From Phallus indusiatus (taxonomy: Eukaryota; Basidiomycota; Agaricomycetes; Phallales; Phallaceae), in contig JAQFWX010000043.1 in the NCBI GenBank assembly GCA_027605045.1, positions 248,001 through 312,000 of the forward strand: a DNA stretch of 64,000 bases. The letters run 5' to 3'. Under the pieces are notes generated by a model that saw only the letters and a program-made list of their open reading frames with translations, did not search any database and was not told where the DNA came from. Position 1 is the stretch's first letter, and every line of letters starts with the position of its first letter. Made by a program: the position numbers and the translations under genes. Of this stretch, positions 34,348-47,157 are shown piece after piece.

Positions 34348-36636
34348 ATGCCAATCTCTCTACGACACATCCGACATCGTTTCGCTCAGGCGGTCCATAT
34401 CTTCAACGAGCACAACGCCGACGAGCTGATCACGCTGGAAAATGAAGATAATCGACGGATTATCGTGGCCTCGGTACGTAATAGTATATTTTAAATTGAA
34501 ATCATGATACCATATCGTGTGTAGTGGGTCTATATTCAAACAAAAACACTCCTTTCGAATGCCTCCGCCACGTATCTCCCAAGGCCGAGCGAAAGCCCCG
34601 AAGTCAAAATTAATGGCGATTTGCCGCCTTTTCCGCCATCCGGATGGACACCCCCCGCAAAAATCAGACTGAAGGAGGAGGAAATACTTGCATCGAACCA
34701 CATATTAGAGAAAGAAGGAAGCCTAGCGGATGTGTCTTCCTGGTTCACGCAAGAAACCTCAAGCGCGGATTCCGATCCTCCCCCAGATGAATCACCTCGA
34801 GCGTTCTCTTCCACCAAGCTAACAAATCGTAAATCTTCAAAGACCAGGAGACGTATAAGTAAGCGTCTCAAGAATTCTAATCCGATCTCTCATGAAACTT
34901 TATTATATCATTTATCTCGCGGTGACCCTCGTAAAGACTCTTTCTCTCCCCGAGCTCGTCTAGATCCTGGTTTAAAAGCAATGTACAAGGATATGCATCG
35001 CATGCGCACAACTATGACCCCTCGGGCGACAAAGAGCGCGGCCACGCCGTCTGCAGCGTCCACTCCGACCAATCCGCGACGATCAACTCGACTATCTGGC
35101 GTACAACCAGCGCAGTCCTCATCCAGTAAAGACTCTTCTGAGCGTTCCGAAAGGCGCTCTCTCTCGCCTAACGAACCTCTAAAACGCAAACGCCCCCGAC
35201 TCAGCTTGCCACACGACAAACATGCGAATTTGGTCGATCCAAAAATCCGAGGTCTACCTTGGCGACATTTAACTTCGACAATGCGGGAGCGAGCTATTGG
35301 ATACTTGAAACGAAATATTATTCACCGTCAGCCTGTCACATGCGTGAGATGTACCCAACAAACGGTGGCTCGTGAAAGGATTGATGAGGATTGTATTACC
35401 ATGTTTGATTCGCAGGGTGGATCGATCGCATGCTTCAGATGCGGGTACCGACAGTTGACATGTTCCTTCGCTAACGGCGCTTTAATTCCGGATACACCAC
35501 CCGAAATTGAGCCCTCGGAAACTTCCCAGTCGGAGACTGTGCAAACTACAACAGGGAGTTCCGAATCAGTACCCAAAGACGTCACCGAACCGAGTTTACG
35601 ATCGACAGCGGAGGTTACTAGACAGGTTTCGTTGCCTCACATAACCACCGAACAAGAACTCCCTGATATATCATCTCGTCATCAGGACGAAGACGACGAC
35701 GACGACGTAGTCGCTACACCGACTCCGAAAACTCCCGGACCTGGTCTTGATATTGACAAAGACGTTTCAGATCAGGAACAGGTATCCCCCCGTCAAAATA
35801 TGGAATTCCAAGACGATCCGGAAGTTCAAAATGTTGACACCTTCCCGGACGAATTGGTATCTCCCTCATCTCGGTCGAATTTTAATGATCAACTTCACCT
35901 CTCGGATAGCCGAATTGAGGGTGGCTCTCTAGCAAGTGTCCTAAGGGAAAGTTCCATCTCAGCGATCCATCGTCGAAGCTCGTTGAGAACATATAGTCGT
36001 AACGACAGAACGACCCTTCTCTCTTCCAGTAATACTCAGGCTGGCGAACAGGATTCTGGTGATTCCGAACGTCCATATACTCTTAGACCGGCCTTCTCCC
36101 CCGAAGGATCAATTTCCCCCGGTTATGAAGATAACGATAAAGATGACCTGGAAAGAGCTATAATCCCACAACTGCGCTCATGCTCTTTAAGAGAACTACC
36201 ACGCCCTGCTGGAAGTGGGGACGAGAAACTCCACGAATCCGTACACCAATTCCGTGCCCTCCTTCATACACATCAAAGCATCATAAAAATGCGTCAACAC
36301 TTATTTTCACTACTCCACGCTAACGATTCGGCCCTTCGCAATTCTCGCCAGTCATTATTGAATGCGACGACGCAGCTGAAACAGTATCCTTTCCCATGGG
36401 ATATCCCAAATGAGCCGCCGTTCGATGGGTTGAAGGATTTAGCAGACGATCTGGTGTGTGCGTGGTCTGATGGGTTCAACGAGAAAGAGGCCTACGAAAG
36501 CATCCGAAAATATGATCGTGCACAGATGGAGGTTGATCGACATCATGTCGATCCGGTCGAAGAAGAATTGGATCCTTATTATTACCCTAATATCACCAAA
36601 GATTGGTCTTCTGGGACGAAAGATATGATTGAATGA
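34348..36636 (+). CDS. Uncharacterised 745-aa protein with two CxxC pairs
   Basis: Exon 1 is 34348-34473 (MPISLRHIRHRFAQAVHIFN, 42 codons) and exon 2 is 34525-36636 (704 codons with stop), phase 0. The protein is mostly low-complexity and disordered, with basic Ser/Arg stretches (RRSLSPNEPLKRKRPRLSL, a candidate nuclear signal) and an acidic DEDDDDDV run. One ordered island around residues 300-355 has CVRC (about 315-318) and CFRC (about 345-348) with a further Cys near RQLTC, resembling a zinc ribbon. The C-terminal 120 residues (FRALLHTHQSIIKMRQHLFS onward) look helical. I do not recognise the family. A nuclear role is an inference only. The clean splice and long frame make it a real gene. 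Confidence 0.8.
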
Positions 36637-37673
36637 GGTTTTTCTTTTCTTTTTTCTTTTCTTTGTGTTCTTGTCTGCTTGCTTTCTCTCAATTAGGGCG
36701 GCCACGACTCCATAGACTTTCATGATTGATAAAGGTATATTCTACCTATGATAGCATTGTATGTACGCGTGTATGTTGTTATGAATTTGGCTGTTCAAGC
36801 TTGTAGGGCACGTGTTTTTTCCTCCTCCTTTGTCTCTTTTTCGATTACAGTTGTTAATCTTTGCTTTCTTGTTGCTATTTGCTTTGTGTTATTTTACCCC
36901 CACTTTCATCAGAACGAGTGCACACTGCTATTAGTATTGATGAAGACATGGCGTTGACTTGGTCCGTCTCTAATTTTTTGACAAACGGCTTCATTCTGGT
37001 GCTTGGTGTTTCCGAACGGGTACACATTACATATGTCATAATTGACCATTATACCAGTAATTTTTCAAATCTTGTGGAGGCCGTCCAGTGACCACTGGTA
37101 AGTTGCGACCAAAATCCCCGGCACCCTCTAGGCTCGCTGAACATCTCTAACTCCGATCGGAACCGCCCTCATTCCTTTTGCGTCGCACAAAGGAATCTAG
37201 GAATCTTCAATCGACAGTTTCTTTTATCGATCAACTAAAAGTGAAACATTTCACATAAATAAACCGGCGTTACGGGGTAAAGTCATAGAAACGGTGATAT
37301 GTGTACTAACTTTTCCATGAAAGGTGGTATATCGTACATTCAATCATGATATACCTATGCACAACAAATAATATTTAGGTTTATTGACTGACAGAATTGG
37401 ACTCGGAATTTTCATGCCAGCGTCCACTATAGTAATGTGTACAAGGACGAAAAAAGAGACAGTAGTTCCGGTACAAAGGAGGACGATCCTGAATAATTTT
37501 GGACCCGAGTCATAAAACTCGAAACATTACATTACTGTCCTTAACTTGTACTTCTCCTGTCGACTCTCGCCCTCCATCTATCAAACTCACCCCGACAATC
37601 ATCAAACTCTCAACCCAACCCCAATCCCATCCAAACCTAAACTCTAACCTCAAACTTTCAAACATCCTTAACA
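36637..37673. other. Intergenic, no gene seen
   Basis: About 1 kb. T-rich directly after the stop at 36634-36636 (likely polyadenylation region). Frames at 36748-37091 and 37499-37714 show no motif; the latter is the 5' leader of the next gene. Confidence 0.45.
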
Positions 37674-38165
37674 ATGATGTTCATGACGTCGACAACTCGA
37701 TGCACCGCACTTGACTCCAAATCTAAAAATCCAGGCTGCGGTCGTAAATATCTTTTCAAAGATAAAGCAGGTCTCTGCGAAGCTTGTAAAGTTTTCGGAA
37801 CTTGCAGCGGAGTGAGTTTTTTCACAAATAACAATATAAAAGAAACTCAGACGCGTTAACATTTTTTTTTTTGAAGAGAATTCCTAGATGTCAACTTTGC
37901 GGATGTTTGTCACCTGCTTGGGCTTTCGACACTGTTGATCCCAAATGCAATCTATGTCGATACCGCGAAAAGAGTACGATCGTCGTTTTCTTGTTTTTCA
38001 TAGATTTTTCTTTCCGATCTAATGATTTATAAGTAAACATTCATAGCAGTTCAGAGCGGATTGCTCAAACCGGAACCGCAAGCGAATATTGGGTGGATCA
38101 AAGCTTTAGTTCAACCATGTTGTTGCCAAAATGATGTCTCGAGCCTCGTGCGTAGTCTGGGATAA
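37674..38165 (+). CDS. Small Cys-rich (CxxC) protein, 117 aa
   Basis: Three exons (37674-37811, 37877-37973, 38047-38165) with consistent phases 0 and 1 give 117 aa. The first ATG is at 37674; an internal ATG follows at 37677. Cysteine pattern: C...CGRKYLFKDKAGLCEACK, C in FGTCSG, then RCQLCGCLSP, KCNLCRY and a late CCC triplet. Four CxxC-type pairs suggest two structural zinc sites. No signal peptide is evident. I do not recognise the family. The consistent splicing and retention of cysteine pairs on both sides of introns argue that it is a real gene. The final residues DVSSLVRSLG are not informative. Confidence 0.65.
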
Positions 38166-38654
38166 CAATATGTATGTATTTGTGCAGTAGTATTGGCGGT
38201 TTTCGTTTTGTCCCGTACTACTAGTAGTACGCCTTTGTTTTGTATTGTTGACTTTCTGGAAAACTTGAATTATTGAACGAACTCTCAATTTCTCAAATTT
38301 ACATAATTACTTCCAATAAGTTGCAGCTAAAGCATATGAATACATACCTCTTAGCCCATACTAAGTAGCTCAGCTGTAGCTGCATAACTGGTCGTCCCGG
38401 ACTTAAAAATGCTCAATTGATCTTGACTGTCCGATCGCAAATATACAACAGTGGGAAGATTCAAAAACTTTGTTTTTACAAACTTGAGAACCAAGCTAGA
38501 ATAATCCAAAATTGACTAGGGGGTTGATTTCTATTTCAATGACATGAAGATAGCATGCGCGGATATGAAAAGGAAACATAAACAAAAAGAAAGAAATACC
38601 ACTGTCAAATCAACTAACTTATATCACAAATTCGCAGTCGGGGACGAGTCTAAC
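38166..38654. other. Intergenic between convergent genes
   Basis: About 0.5 kb between the 3' ends of the Cys-rich gene (+) and GUT2 (-). Nothing distinctive. Confidence 0.5.
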
Positions 38655-41529
38655 TCATACACCACCACCACTCTTCTCAACGGGAATACTCCTCGCTATT
38701 CTACCACTGACACGAACCGGCTCAAACGGCTCAGCGAAAAGCTCTTTCAGAGCTGCACAAACCTAATTCAAAAAAAGAATTTCAGCAACCACAAAGCACT
38801 AAAAAGAGAAAAACAACACGCACCTCCAAAAATTCATTCCATCCAATGGCACTCACACCATTCCCCAAACCAAGTTGCGAAAACGCACTTTCAATATGCT
38901 GAACTTTAGTCTGTTCGTATCCGCGTACTTGACTCAACAACCCAGCCAGTTGAGATTTCGATAGTGATTTGGGAGTTTGACCTTGACCTTGACCTTGATT
39001 TTCAACAACTCGGTGGTCGTCGTCGTCCGGCGGTCGAGTTTTATTAAACACCGTCCGGAGGCTCTCCAACTCACGAGGCTCAAATTGAGCGCGACTGTAT
39101 AAAGTGGTAATACGCGTTCGACCTAAAGGTGTGCTCAATCCAAGCTCGCGCCCCAATAATTTCTCAATCCACCCGAATAGCCCCGAGCTTTTCCAGTTGT
39201 CATTTTTCTCGTCGATGAATCTTAAACCCATATTACCCAAAAATTTCACGGCTCTTTCGTATTCTTCTCGTTTTCTGGAAGAGCTCCATTTTAATTCGCG
39301 AGCCATTGAGTCAATCACGGTGGGTAATACGTCGTAGGCTGTTCGTGAATTTAGGAACGCGAGACGGCATCTTCGTGCGAGAAAGTCTACTGCTGTTTGT
39401 GCGTATTCATATTTTATGGAGTAGAGGATTTCTGAGGATATAACTATTTAAAACAACCAAAAATTAAAGTGAAGCTCAAAGAAGGGAAAGAAAGTTTTGA
39501 ACGTACATGGGTATTGTTGAGATAGTCTTTTACCATGCAAAGGCCAAGGTGACCCCGTTGGTTCAGCTAATGCGCATACTGTCCACGCTCTATCACCATA
39601 ATTCTCCGCAAGGTGCTTGGCAATATCCGTTGAAAGACCATACTAAGGCAAAATGAAGATTTACTGCCCATAGACAACAAAAATTCAAAACTGACCCGTT
39701 GAATCAACCCAATAAACATATTCCGACTCCACCCCTCACTCCCAATCAACCTCAACCGCTCCGTAACACACGGTCCCGCTTTTCTCTCAAGTCCAAACTC
39801 TTTCACAGCACGATCAACCGTCTCCTCAGCCATAGCTCTATACGTCGTCCACTTCCCTCCCGCAATAGTAACCAACCCACTCGGCGAAACATACACAATA
39901 TGATTCCTAACAAGCCCAGCCGTACCCGCGCCCGCACCCTTTTCAACCTGATGTGGGTTTAAAACAAGCGGACGCAATCCACTCCAGGCGGACAAAACGT
40001 CCCCACGTCGGACTTTAATATCCGGAGACAGGTACCGTCGTACTTCATCGAGTACCCATCGGATTTCTTCTTCGCGCGGTTTAGGGTCGCGTTGGACGGA
40101 GGCTTTGGCGTCGGTTGTGCCGGCGATGGTGTTTCCTTGCCATGGAAGGAAAAAAATCACTCTTCCGTCTGAGGTTGCGGGATCGAGAAGACCCATTTTG
40201 CGTGGGGAGTAGTAGTTTGGGAGGGTAATGTGGATGCCGGAGGAGGGTTGGACTATGGGTTTGTGGGTGGGGTCGTCTAGTGTTAAAAGGGTATCGGCGA
40301 AAGGACCTGTAGCGTTGATAATTCCCTGTGATTGTGATTTGTGTGATTTATTGAGAATTCGAATTATAAAAGGGAAATGCACACCCCTTACCTTTGCGCG
40401 GATTTTCCAAGTCTTGTTGGATAAGGTATCTCGAACTTCTGCGCCGTTTAATTTTCCGTCCTTGGATTTGGACAGGGAAGTCACTTCAACGTAATTTGCT
40501 ACTACGGCGCCTTGTTGGACGGCTGTCATTACAAGTGCAATATTCATTCGGGAGTCATTATGTTGCCCTTGAAAAATCAAAATTGTTTTAGGTTCGGGTT
40601 CAAGGGAATGTATGTTTATTTTCATACCATCGTAGTATACTACAGCACCGACCAGGCCTTCGGCTTTCAACATTGGAAAAGCCTCAAGCGCTCTGCCTTT
40701 ACTCATAACGTACGAGCTTTCCATATTTTCGCCGCCGGCTAGAATATCATACATTTTACACCCCGCCCAATAGTACGGGACTTGCCAATACCTAGGATCA
40801 ATGCGTCAGAACTTGTTACATTGAGTTTTTTTTTTCTCTCTTCTTGGCACGCACTTGTATACTGGCAGCATGATAGGAAGCATGTTCGACAAATAAGGAG
40901 CAGTCTGGAGGAATATTTTGCGTTCGTGTAATGCCTCTCTGACGAGCTTGTATTGTTCATAATCGAGCTCCATAACGGCTTTCTGGAGGTAACGCACACC
41001 TCCATGAACGAGTTTAGTGGATTTAGAGGATGTACCTAATGAAAAAGAAAGCATCTAATTTTAGAAAGACAACAAAAACCCTAAGCACCAGTATATTCTA
41101 CGCACCAGATGCAAAGTCGTCTCTTTCGACGAGTGCGACTTTTAAGCCTCTGCTCGCGGCATCCAGCGCTACACCGGCACCAGTCGCACCACCCCCAACA
41201 ATGAGAAGATCATACTCCCCAATTCCGTTTTCGTCGACACTATCCGAGTCATCATTATCATCACCGTTTTTTCCCTTTTCATTATCCCCGGACTTGTGAA
41301 CTGGAACAGCACGAGCCCCACGCTGCAGAGCCCGAAGCATTTCCTCTCTGCTAGGCGGAACCCAAGGCGGAGGAGGGCGCCGCGATTGAGCGGTCCCATA
41401 AGGTACAGTCAACGATGACGTCGATGAAGATGAGAAATGAGAGTAAAGCGCATAGGACGATCCTGCTGCTAGTGGGATATATATAATGGGTTTACGTAGA
41501 TAGGTGAATATGCGGCGCGACACCACCAT
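38655..41529 (-). CDS. GUT2: FAD-dependent glycerol-3-phosphate dehydrogenase, mitochondrial
   Basis: Starts at ATG 41527-41529 ([16 protein letters not shown]) and stops at 38655-38657. At least eight exons. The N-terminus has a basic presequence and a hydrophobic stretch ([18 protein letters not shown]), fitting the inner mitochondrial membrane. Then come the FAD Rossmann motif [89 protein letters not shown] and the C-terminal domain ([20 protein letters not shown]). A Gly/Gln-rich insert ([13 protein letters not shown]) precedes an EF-hand-like tail. The enzyme oxidises glycerol 3-phosphate to dihydroxyacetone phosphate and passes electrons to ubiquinone. All key motifs intact. Confidence 0.95.
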
Positions 41530-41578
41530 TATTATGGTGCGGTGGTGGATGGAGTTGTTGTTGTTGTTGTTGTGTCAT
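41492..41578 (-). other. Possible overlapping upstream reading frame of GUT2
   Basis: An ATG at 41576-41578 ([13 protein letters not shown]) opens a 28-codon frame that overlaps the GUT2 start in another frame and stops at 41492-41494. It includes a CAA run. If the mRNA leader covers it, it would lower GUT2 initiation. The transcript start is unknown. Confidence 0.3.
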
Positions 41579-42887
41579 GGGAGGTAGCTTTGTGAGGCTG
41601 AGCCGGCGAAGGGGAGAAGGGGGCGAGTGAGGGCGAGGATTACATACGCGAAACGGATGATCCGGCCCGCCGGCAGCCGTTGTCCGTACTAGGCCTTGTG
41701 CTTGGTTCCGCCTTGGTTCCGCCAGCGATTGGAATCGTGTCGTTTGCTTAATATTTACCCAAATTAGATCAATATCTTTGTTATATGGGTTTGGCTGGTG
41801 CGCATATAGATTGTGCTGTAACAATTGTGCCAACAAACCCCGTCTGCAGCTTAAACTTGGTTATTGGAAGGTGGATATTAATTCTATGGTGTGATTTATT
41901 GGCCTGAAATCAGAGTGGATAGTGATAGTATAGATGAACTGCGAAAGCGGAAAGGAAAAGAATTCAATATCTTTTATGGTTTCACTAGTATCGCGTCAGA
42001 GTCTTTTCTCAGCAGTATCTACTATCATGGCTATCTCGGACTTGTCTTCACTAGCTCGATACACGTGGGACACCAAAATACAAACGCATAGGACACTCCA
42101 ATGGTACACCGTACACGTCGTTCCACTGGCAACTGATTCCAGCAGCCCCGAGTTCAACGGGCCAATCACAACACGTCAAGTCAGACAGCTAAAAATGGTA
42201 CATACATATTATTTAACAGGCACCGAACAGTTCGGATTAGCATGACACATACATATCATACGAATATCACATGCAAAAACTAGCAAGCCATTGAGGATTG
42301 AATGTATTTCCCAATCCAATATAAGTACACGTCAAAAAAAGGAACGCCGGCAATGGCAATGCAATATGCTCCTGATTGCGCCTTCACGACATCATTTGAC
42401 GTGAATTATGACCGAGCTATCCGAGTTTTGGATCATGGATGAATCAAAACCCACTGTATTATAATTCGTGTTTGAATATCGCCCACACACCGGATTCTTG
42501 ATAATAAAATCATGGTCTTCTTCCGTATATTTAACCAATATAATATGATGAATTTTCTCGCCGCAAGATCCGAGAGATATCTACGATTAGCCCATGTTGA
42601 CGCTGCGGAGGGACCTTGGACGTATCTGCAGTGTCGTGGTCAATATCTACCTTTCGGTAAACTCCGGGCGTCTTCCCGGAGCCCAAATTAGTAAGACCCT
42701 GCCAAAAAAAAATAGTCATCGCATGCACACAAGAAAGATAATCGATAATCCGCCGCGACATCATCTCCTTTTCTCAAGATAGACAGAAAATTTTCTTAGT
42801 CTTGTCCCATAGGATGCCATATCACTCTCTTCTCCAACTTTATTTATCTCTCTTTTGTCTGCTATAACTCAAAACTCTTACAACTCA
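41579..42887. other. Divergent promoter region of GUT2 and ALO, no gene seen
   Basis: About 1.3 kb between divergently transcribed genes. Frames at 41891-42245 and 42531-42782 have no motif. Confidence 0.5.
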
Positions 42888-44770
42888 ATGGCTCGGTCAC
42901 CTTCCACTGGTAGTGCTAGTATTAAACCGGATATATATTCAGATCCAGATCCAGATTTTTCCTCCTCTTTCACGTCCACGTCCACCGCGGAGCTGTACGA
43001 CTATCTCAAACCCATTACTGTACCTCCGTCTGCCCGTCGAGCTCGGTTTGTAAATTGGGGATTAGCCTTCGCATGTCGTCCTGCCGTCGTTTTTGAACCA
43101 ACGAACAATGAACAATGTGTTGCTATTGTGCATCTTGCGAGACGGGAGGGTGTGCATGTTCGTGCTGCTGGTGCGGGTCATTCTCCGAGCGATATGGCGT
43201 GCACGGACGATTTTATGATTAGAACGCACAAGTTGAATGCGTTGCTTGATGTATGTCATATCATGTCCCGTCAATTCAACAGAGATAAAGCTGTTTGCTT
43301 TGTTATATAGGTTGACCAGGCTAATGGGCGTATTACAGTCCAAGGCGGAATGATCCTTTCAGAACTCCACAAACACCTCGAAAAGCACGATCTAGCTCTA
43401 ACAAGCGTAGGCTCAATATCCGACCAATCCGTCGCAGGAATAATCACAACAGCCACACACGGCTCGGGACTCACATACCCATCCATGTCATCTCTCGTCC
43501 ACTCATTCACAATCCTTTTGGCAAACGGCACAACCACCACCTGTTCCAGTACGCAAGACAACGAGCTTTTTAAAGCAACACTTTGCGGATTCGGGACAAC
43601 GGGGTTTATATTGAATGTGACGTTTCAGTGCGAGAAGCGGTTCAGACTGCGTGAGGTCGCTTCGAATGTCGAGTTTGGTCAGTTTGTGGAGCGGTTTGAT
43701 GAGATTGCTGCGTCTGCGCAGCATGTTCGGTGTTGGTGGTTTGCTCAGCGTGGCGTTGTTCGAGTGAGCAGGTGTAATCGGACTGATGAGGTATGTTTTG
43801 TTAGCGCTTTGTCGCTTGTGGTTGTCCTTTTTTTTCGAAAGTTTACGAGCATTTAGGGACTTTATCTTTTAAAAGCCTCGTAAAAAAGCTGCATCTTGGT
43901 TCAGACAGTCCTTTTTGGCGTACCATGTCGTGCAATTTATGCTTTTTTTGGGACGCATATGGCCTACATGGAATACACGATCCGCCATATTTGCCAGTTG
44001 GCTCATGAAAGAAACCGCAATAGGCGTTGACGAAAGCTGGAAAATATTCAATGTCGATTGTCGAGTGAGTTACATCTCATTATTATTATTATCTCATTTA
44101 TTCCTAAACGGTTTTCTCAAAGTATCCTCAACATACAATTGAATTCGCATTCCCTCTTTCAGCTGTCCCGCAATGTTTACTCGCACTACAAAAATATATG
44201 CAAGAACAGTTGAATAATCCAAATGGCGTGCGTCCGCATTTTCCTTTCGAAATTCGATTTTCGGAGGCAGATGATGTCTGGCTCAGTCCAGCATATGAGC
44301 GCAGAACATGTTGGATCGGTATAGCACAATACAAGTAAATTTCATTCATTATCTAGTAGTACCTAATTTACATTTTTATTTTCCACAGACCTTATGGGCT
44401 TCCTATTCCATTTAAAACTTATTTTGCACAAGTCTCACATATATTACACGCACACGGCGGACGACCTCATTGGGCAAAAGAACATCCGTTTAAAATAGCT
44501 AATTTACGAGGGATGTATCCCCGCTGGGATGATTTTAATGATGTAAGGCGGAGAGTCGATCCTGCAGGTATGTGGGAGAATTTGTGGGTTAGAAGATGTT
44601 TGGGGAGTGTTCAGGTGGATGCTGAGCGGAAGAGTGATTATGATGTTGGTGGTGGTGTTGGTGTTGATGAGGAGGAAGAGAGGGGGGAGATTTTGAATCG
44701 GGAGATGGAGATGAGGGTTGAGTTGAGTAAGAGTTGGGAGGTTTACAGAATTAGGGGGGATTTGATGTAA
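42888..44770 (+). CDS. ALO1: D-arabinono-1,4-lactone oxidase
   Basis: Five exons (42888-43250, 43311-43790, 43876-44064, 44123-44334, 44389-44770) have consistent phases and give 541 aa. The start is ATG at 42888 (MARSPSTGSASIKPDIY); an upstream frame extension has no ATG. The VAO/FAD-binding fold is clear: RPAVVFEPTNNEQCVAIVHL, VRAAGAGHSPSDMACTDDFM, VQGGMILSELHKHLEKHDLA, SVAGIITTATHGSG. The C-terminal ALO domain includes the HWAKEH motif equivalent to HWxK of aldonolactone oxidases. The enzyme makes D-erythroascorbate at the mitochondrial membrane using oxygen. It ends with an acidic extension (VGVDEEEERGEI) not typical of the core family. Confidence 0.93.
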
Positions 44771-47157
44771 TTGACTGGGTAGTGGATTTTTCTGGTTTCA
44801 TATGGTAAGGAATGAACTTGATTAGACTGTGCGGATTGAGGTGTGAAATTGCTTGGGAATGAAGATGAGGATGAGTCAAATTAATATGCCCCGAAGAGTG
44901 GTAACGATTAAAACCCGAATTCTGCGAACGAATTATAATCACTTGATGGGAGCTTTATGTCATGCTGACTCCGTTGCAAAATGATTTATTTCAATTTGAA
45001 GATGGGCTGCAATCATGTGGCACTGAAACCAAAACGTCCATCCACGTTGATGATTTTGATCTTACTACTTAGTCTAGTAAGTAAGTATATAAGAAATCTG
45101 ACATCGACATGTCGGTGGTTGATTTGAAACGGCTTGTACTTGGTTACGCAGTGCCAGATTTAGATATGACCCCGGGATGAAACATGAGAGATTCTTGAGC
45201 CAGCTGGTCAAAATCATCTTTCATTTTATCTTTTTGGCTACCACTACTAGGCTTGAGAATTTCTTAAACTGTGATACTGGACACGTTGCCAGACCGTGCC
45301 AGCCTTTGCCGATTAGGACGAACAAAAAGGCTGTTGAGCGCAATTGTTCGTTTGATTAAATGATTTTTGAAGTATGAGGTTGGATCATGCTTCCAAACAA
45401 TGGTTTTTTTTTTCTGAAAAAAAAAAAAAATCAAGGTTTCTGGTTGGCGAATGACGTCGTCGTGTGTGTGCGTGTGTTGCTACACATGCAAGAAGTCATT
45501 TTTGAGAAGCCTTCGCAACGCCTTCTTTCTTATTGTCTGGTTGGTTGGTTTAATTTGGTGATCAATCAAAATTACATTCCTGGAATGGAAGAGAGCGGTT
45601 TTTTTACATCTGACGATGAGGAAAGAGGGTGTTGATCCATCTATACATACATATTCTGGCGCGATGGCCAGCTGCGGCGGCGCTGGGCAGGGAAGCAAGG
45701 CGCTGTTTCGAATTTGTCGTGCGTGGCAACAAACGGCGCCCGGAATTTCTTTGACGAAATAAAAAGTAAGTTGAAGGTCAAGACAAGGAAAGGACAAGAC
45801 AAGACAGGCGGAAGCAAAGTTTATTTTATTTTCATATGATTTTCGCCGTGTTCCTTCAGGTGTACGCCTGTTTGGGAAATTTAGTGTTTTTTTTGCTTTA
45901 TCAAAGACGTGCGTCCCTGCCGCAGTATTTGTATGTATGTAAAATAGAACCACGATACGCATGGAGGCGAGTGCGGATCGAGACTCATGAAGCGTTGATC
46001 ATTTTTCTTTCCGAAATTCAAAAAAGTTCAGAATTTCTGTTCAAGCTTCAAGGTTTTTTGTGTGATAGAAGTCGTAGGATGCGGCTTCCTTTACTTCCTT
46101 TACATAAAGCCCAAGACCATTGCTAGTTATCCGAGAAACGGCGGAGTGGTAGCGATTGCCTATCTTTTTTTTTTCGAGGGGAGGAGTTGCGGAATACACA
46201 CTATGTACATGTTGGGTATTAGCTGTACTTGGTAGCTGTCGTAGTGCAGGAACAAGTTTCAAGGTGCGACTTCGACGGACATGGAATTGCACAGCCCTTG
46301 ACGGTGGTCTCGGAGCGGTGCAAGTAGTGCAGGGTGGGATGTTTATCATTTGCTAGATATATTGGCCGAAGCCTCGTTTAGTCAATCAGCGGAGGAGATA
46401 TTCTTGGTACAAGTGGCGATATCAGATGGCTTGGAGCAAAAGTAAAGTTATTAGGGGATGGCAGCGGCGAGGAGGCTACTAAAAGGCTACTAAGCTGACT
46501 TTTAGACTTTTCTGTGTTTCTCCCTCGGTGATTGCCAAGTTTCGCGATCACGTGAGTCTAATATATGTATGATGTACAATGTACAATGTACGGAATATAT
46601 ACGCGCGATGAAAAAAAGGTATAATAATTATAATCTGAAACGGGTGCGTGAATGCTCTGCATATTGGCTGACCTTTTTTTACTCTGATTGAATATGTATA
46701 ACAACGGAAATTAAAGTTTGCGGTAAAGAATGTCTGCTTCTTGTGATCTACCAAGGCAAAGGTTTTTTTAAGAGAAAAAAAAAACCAAAACAGCAGAATC
46801 AGACCAAGGTATCTTTATGATGATACTGACACAGACTGACACTAATAATTCAGTTGTCAATATCTCGGGTATCGATCATTTACGCAAAAAAGGGCGTCAC
46901 ACGGCATCACAATACAATACAATACGAATTTAGCGCCCGTTGAGAGAATCCAACTGGGAATCTCGAAAAGAGTATTATATGAATTTACAGGCAGATGACA
47001 CTTCTATTACATTATTATTACCTCCACTCTTCGTCCGCTCTCTCTCGTCGTCTCATTCCACTCCTTTCCTCTGTACCACCACCATCATCCTCGACACCAT
47101 CACCGTCAACACCGTCAATACCCTCGTCGTCGTCATCAGAATCGCCCGCCCTCCTCC
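44771..47157. other. 2.4 kb intergenic region, no gene seen
   Basis: Upstream of the RGS gene. Frames such as 45480-45962 (-) have no motif. Small direct repeats: three GTACAAT-like units near 46573-46592 and ACAAT(AC)-type repeats near 46908-46925. A CT-rich leader precedes the RGS start. Confidence 0.45.

Noticed and set aside
45480..45962. 160-codon minus-strand frame in the 2.4 kb gap
   Set aside because: No motif, irregular composition and no splice context; treated as chance.
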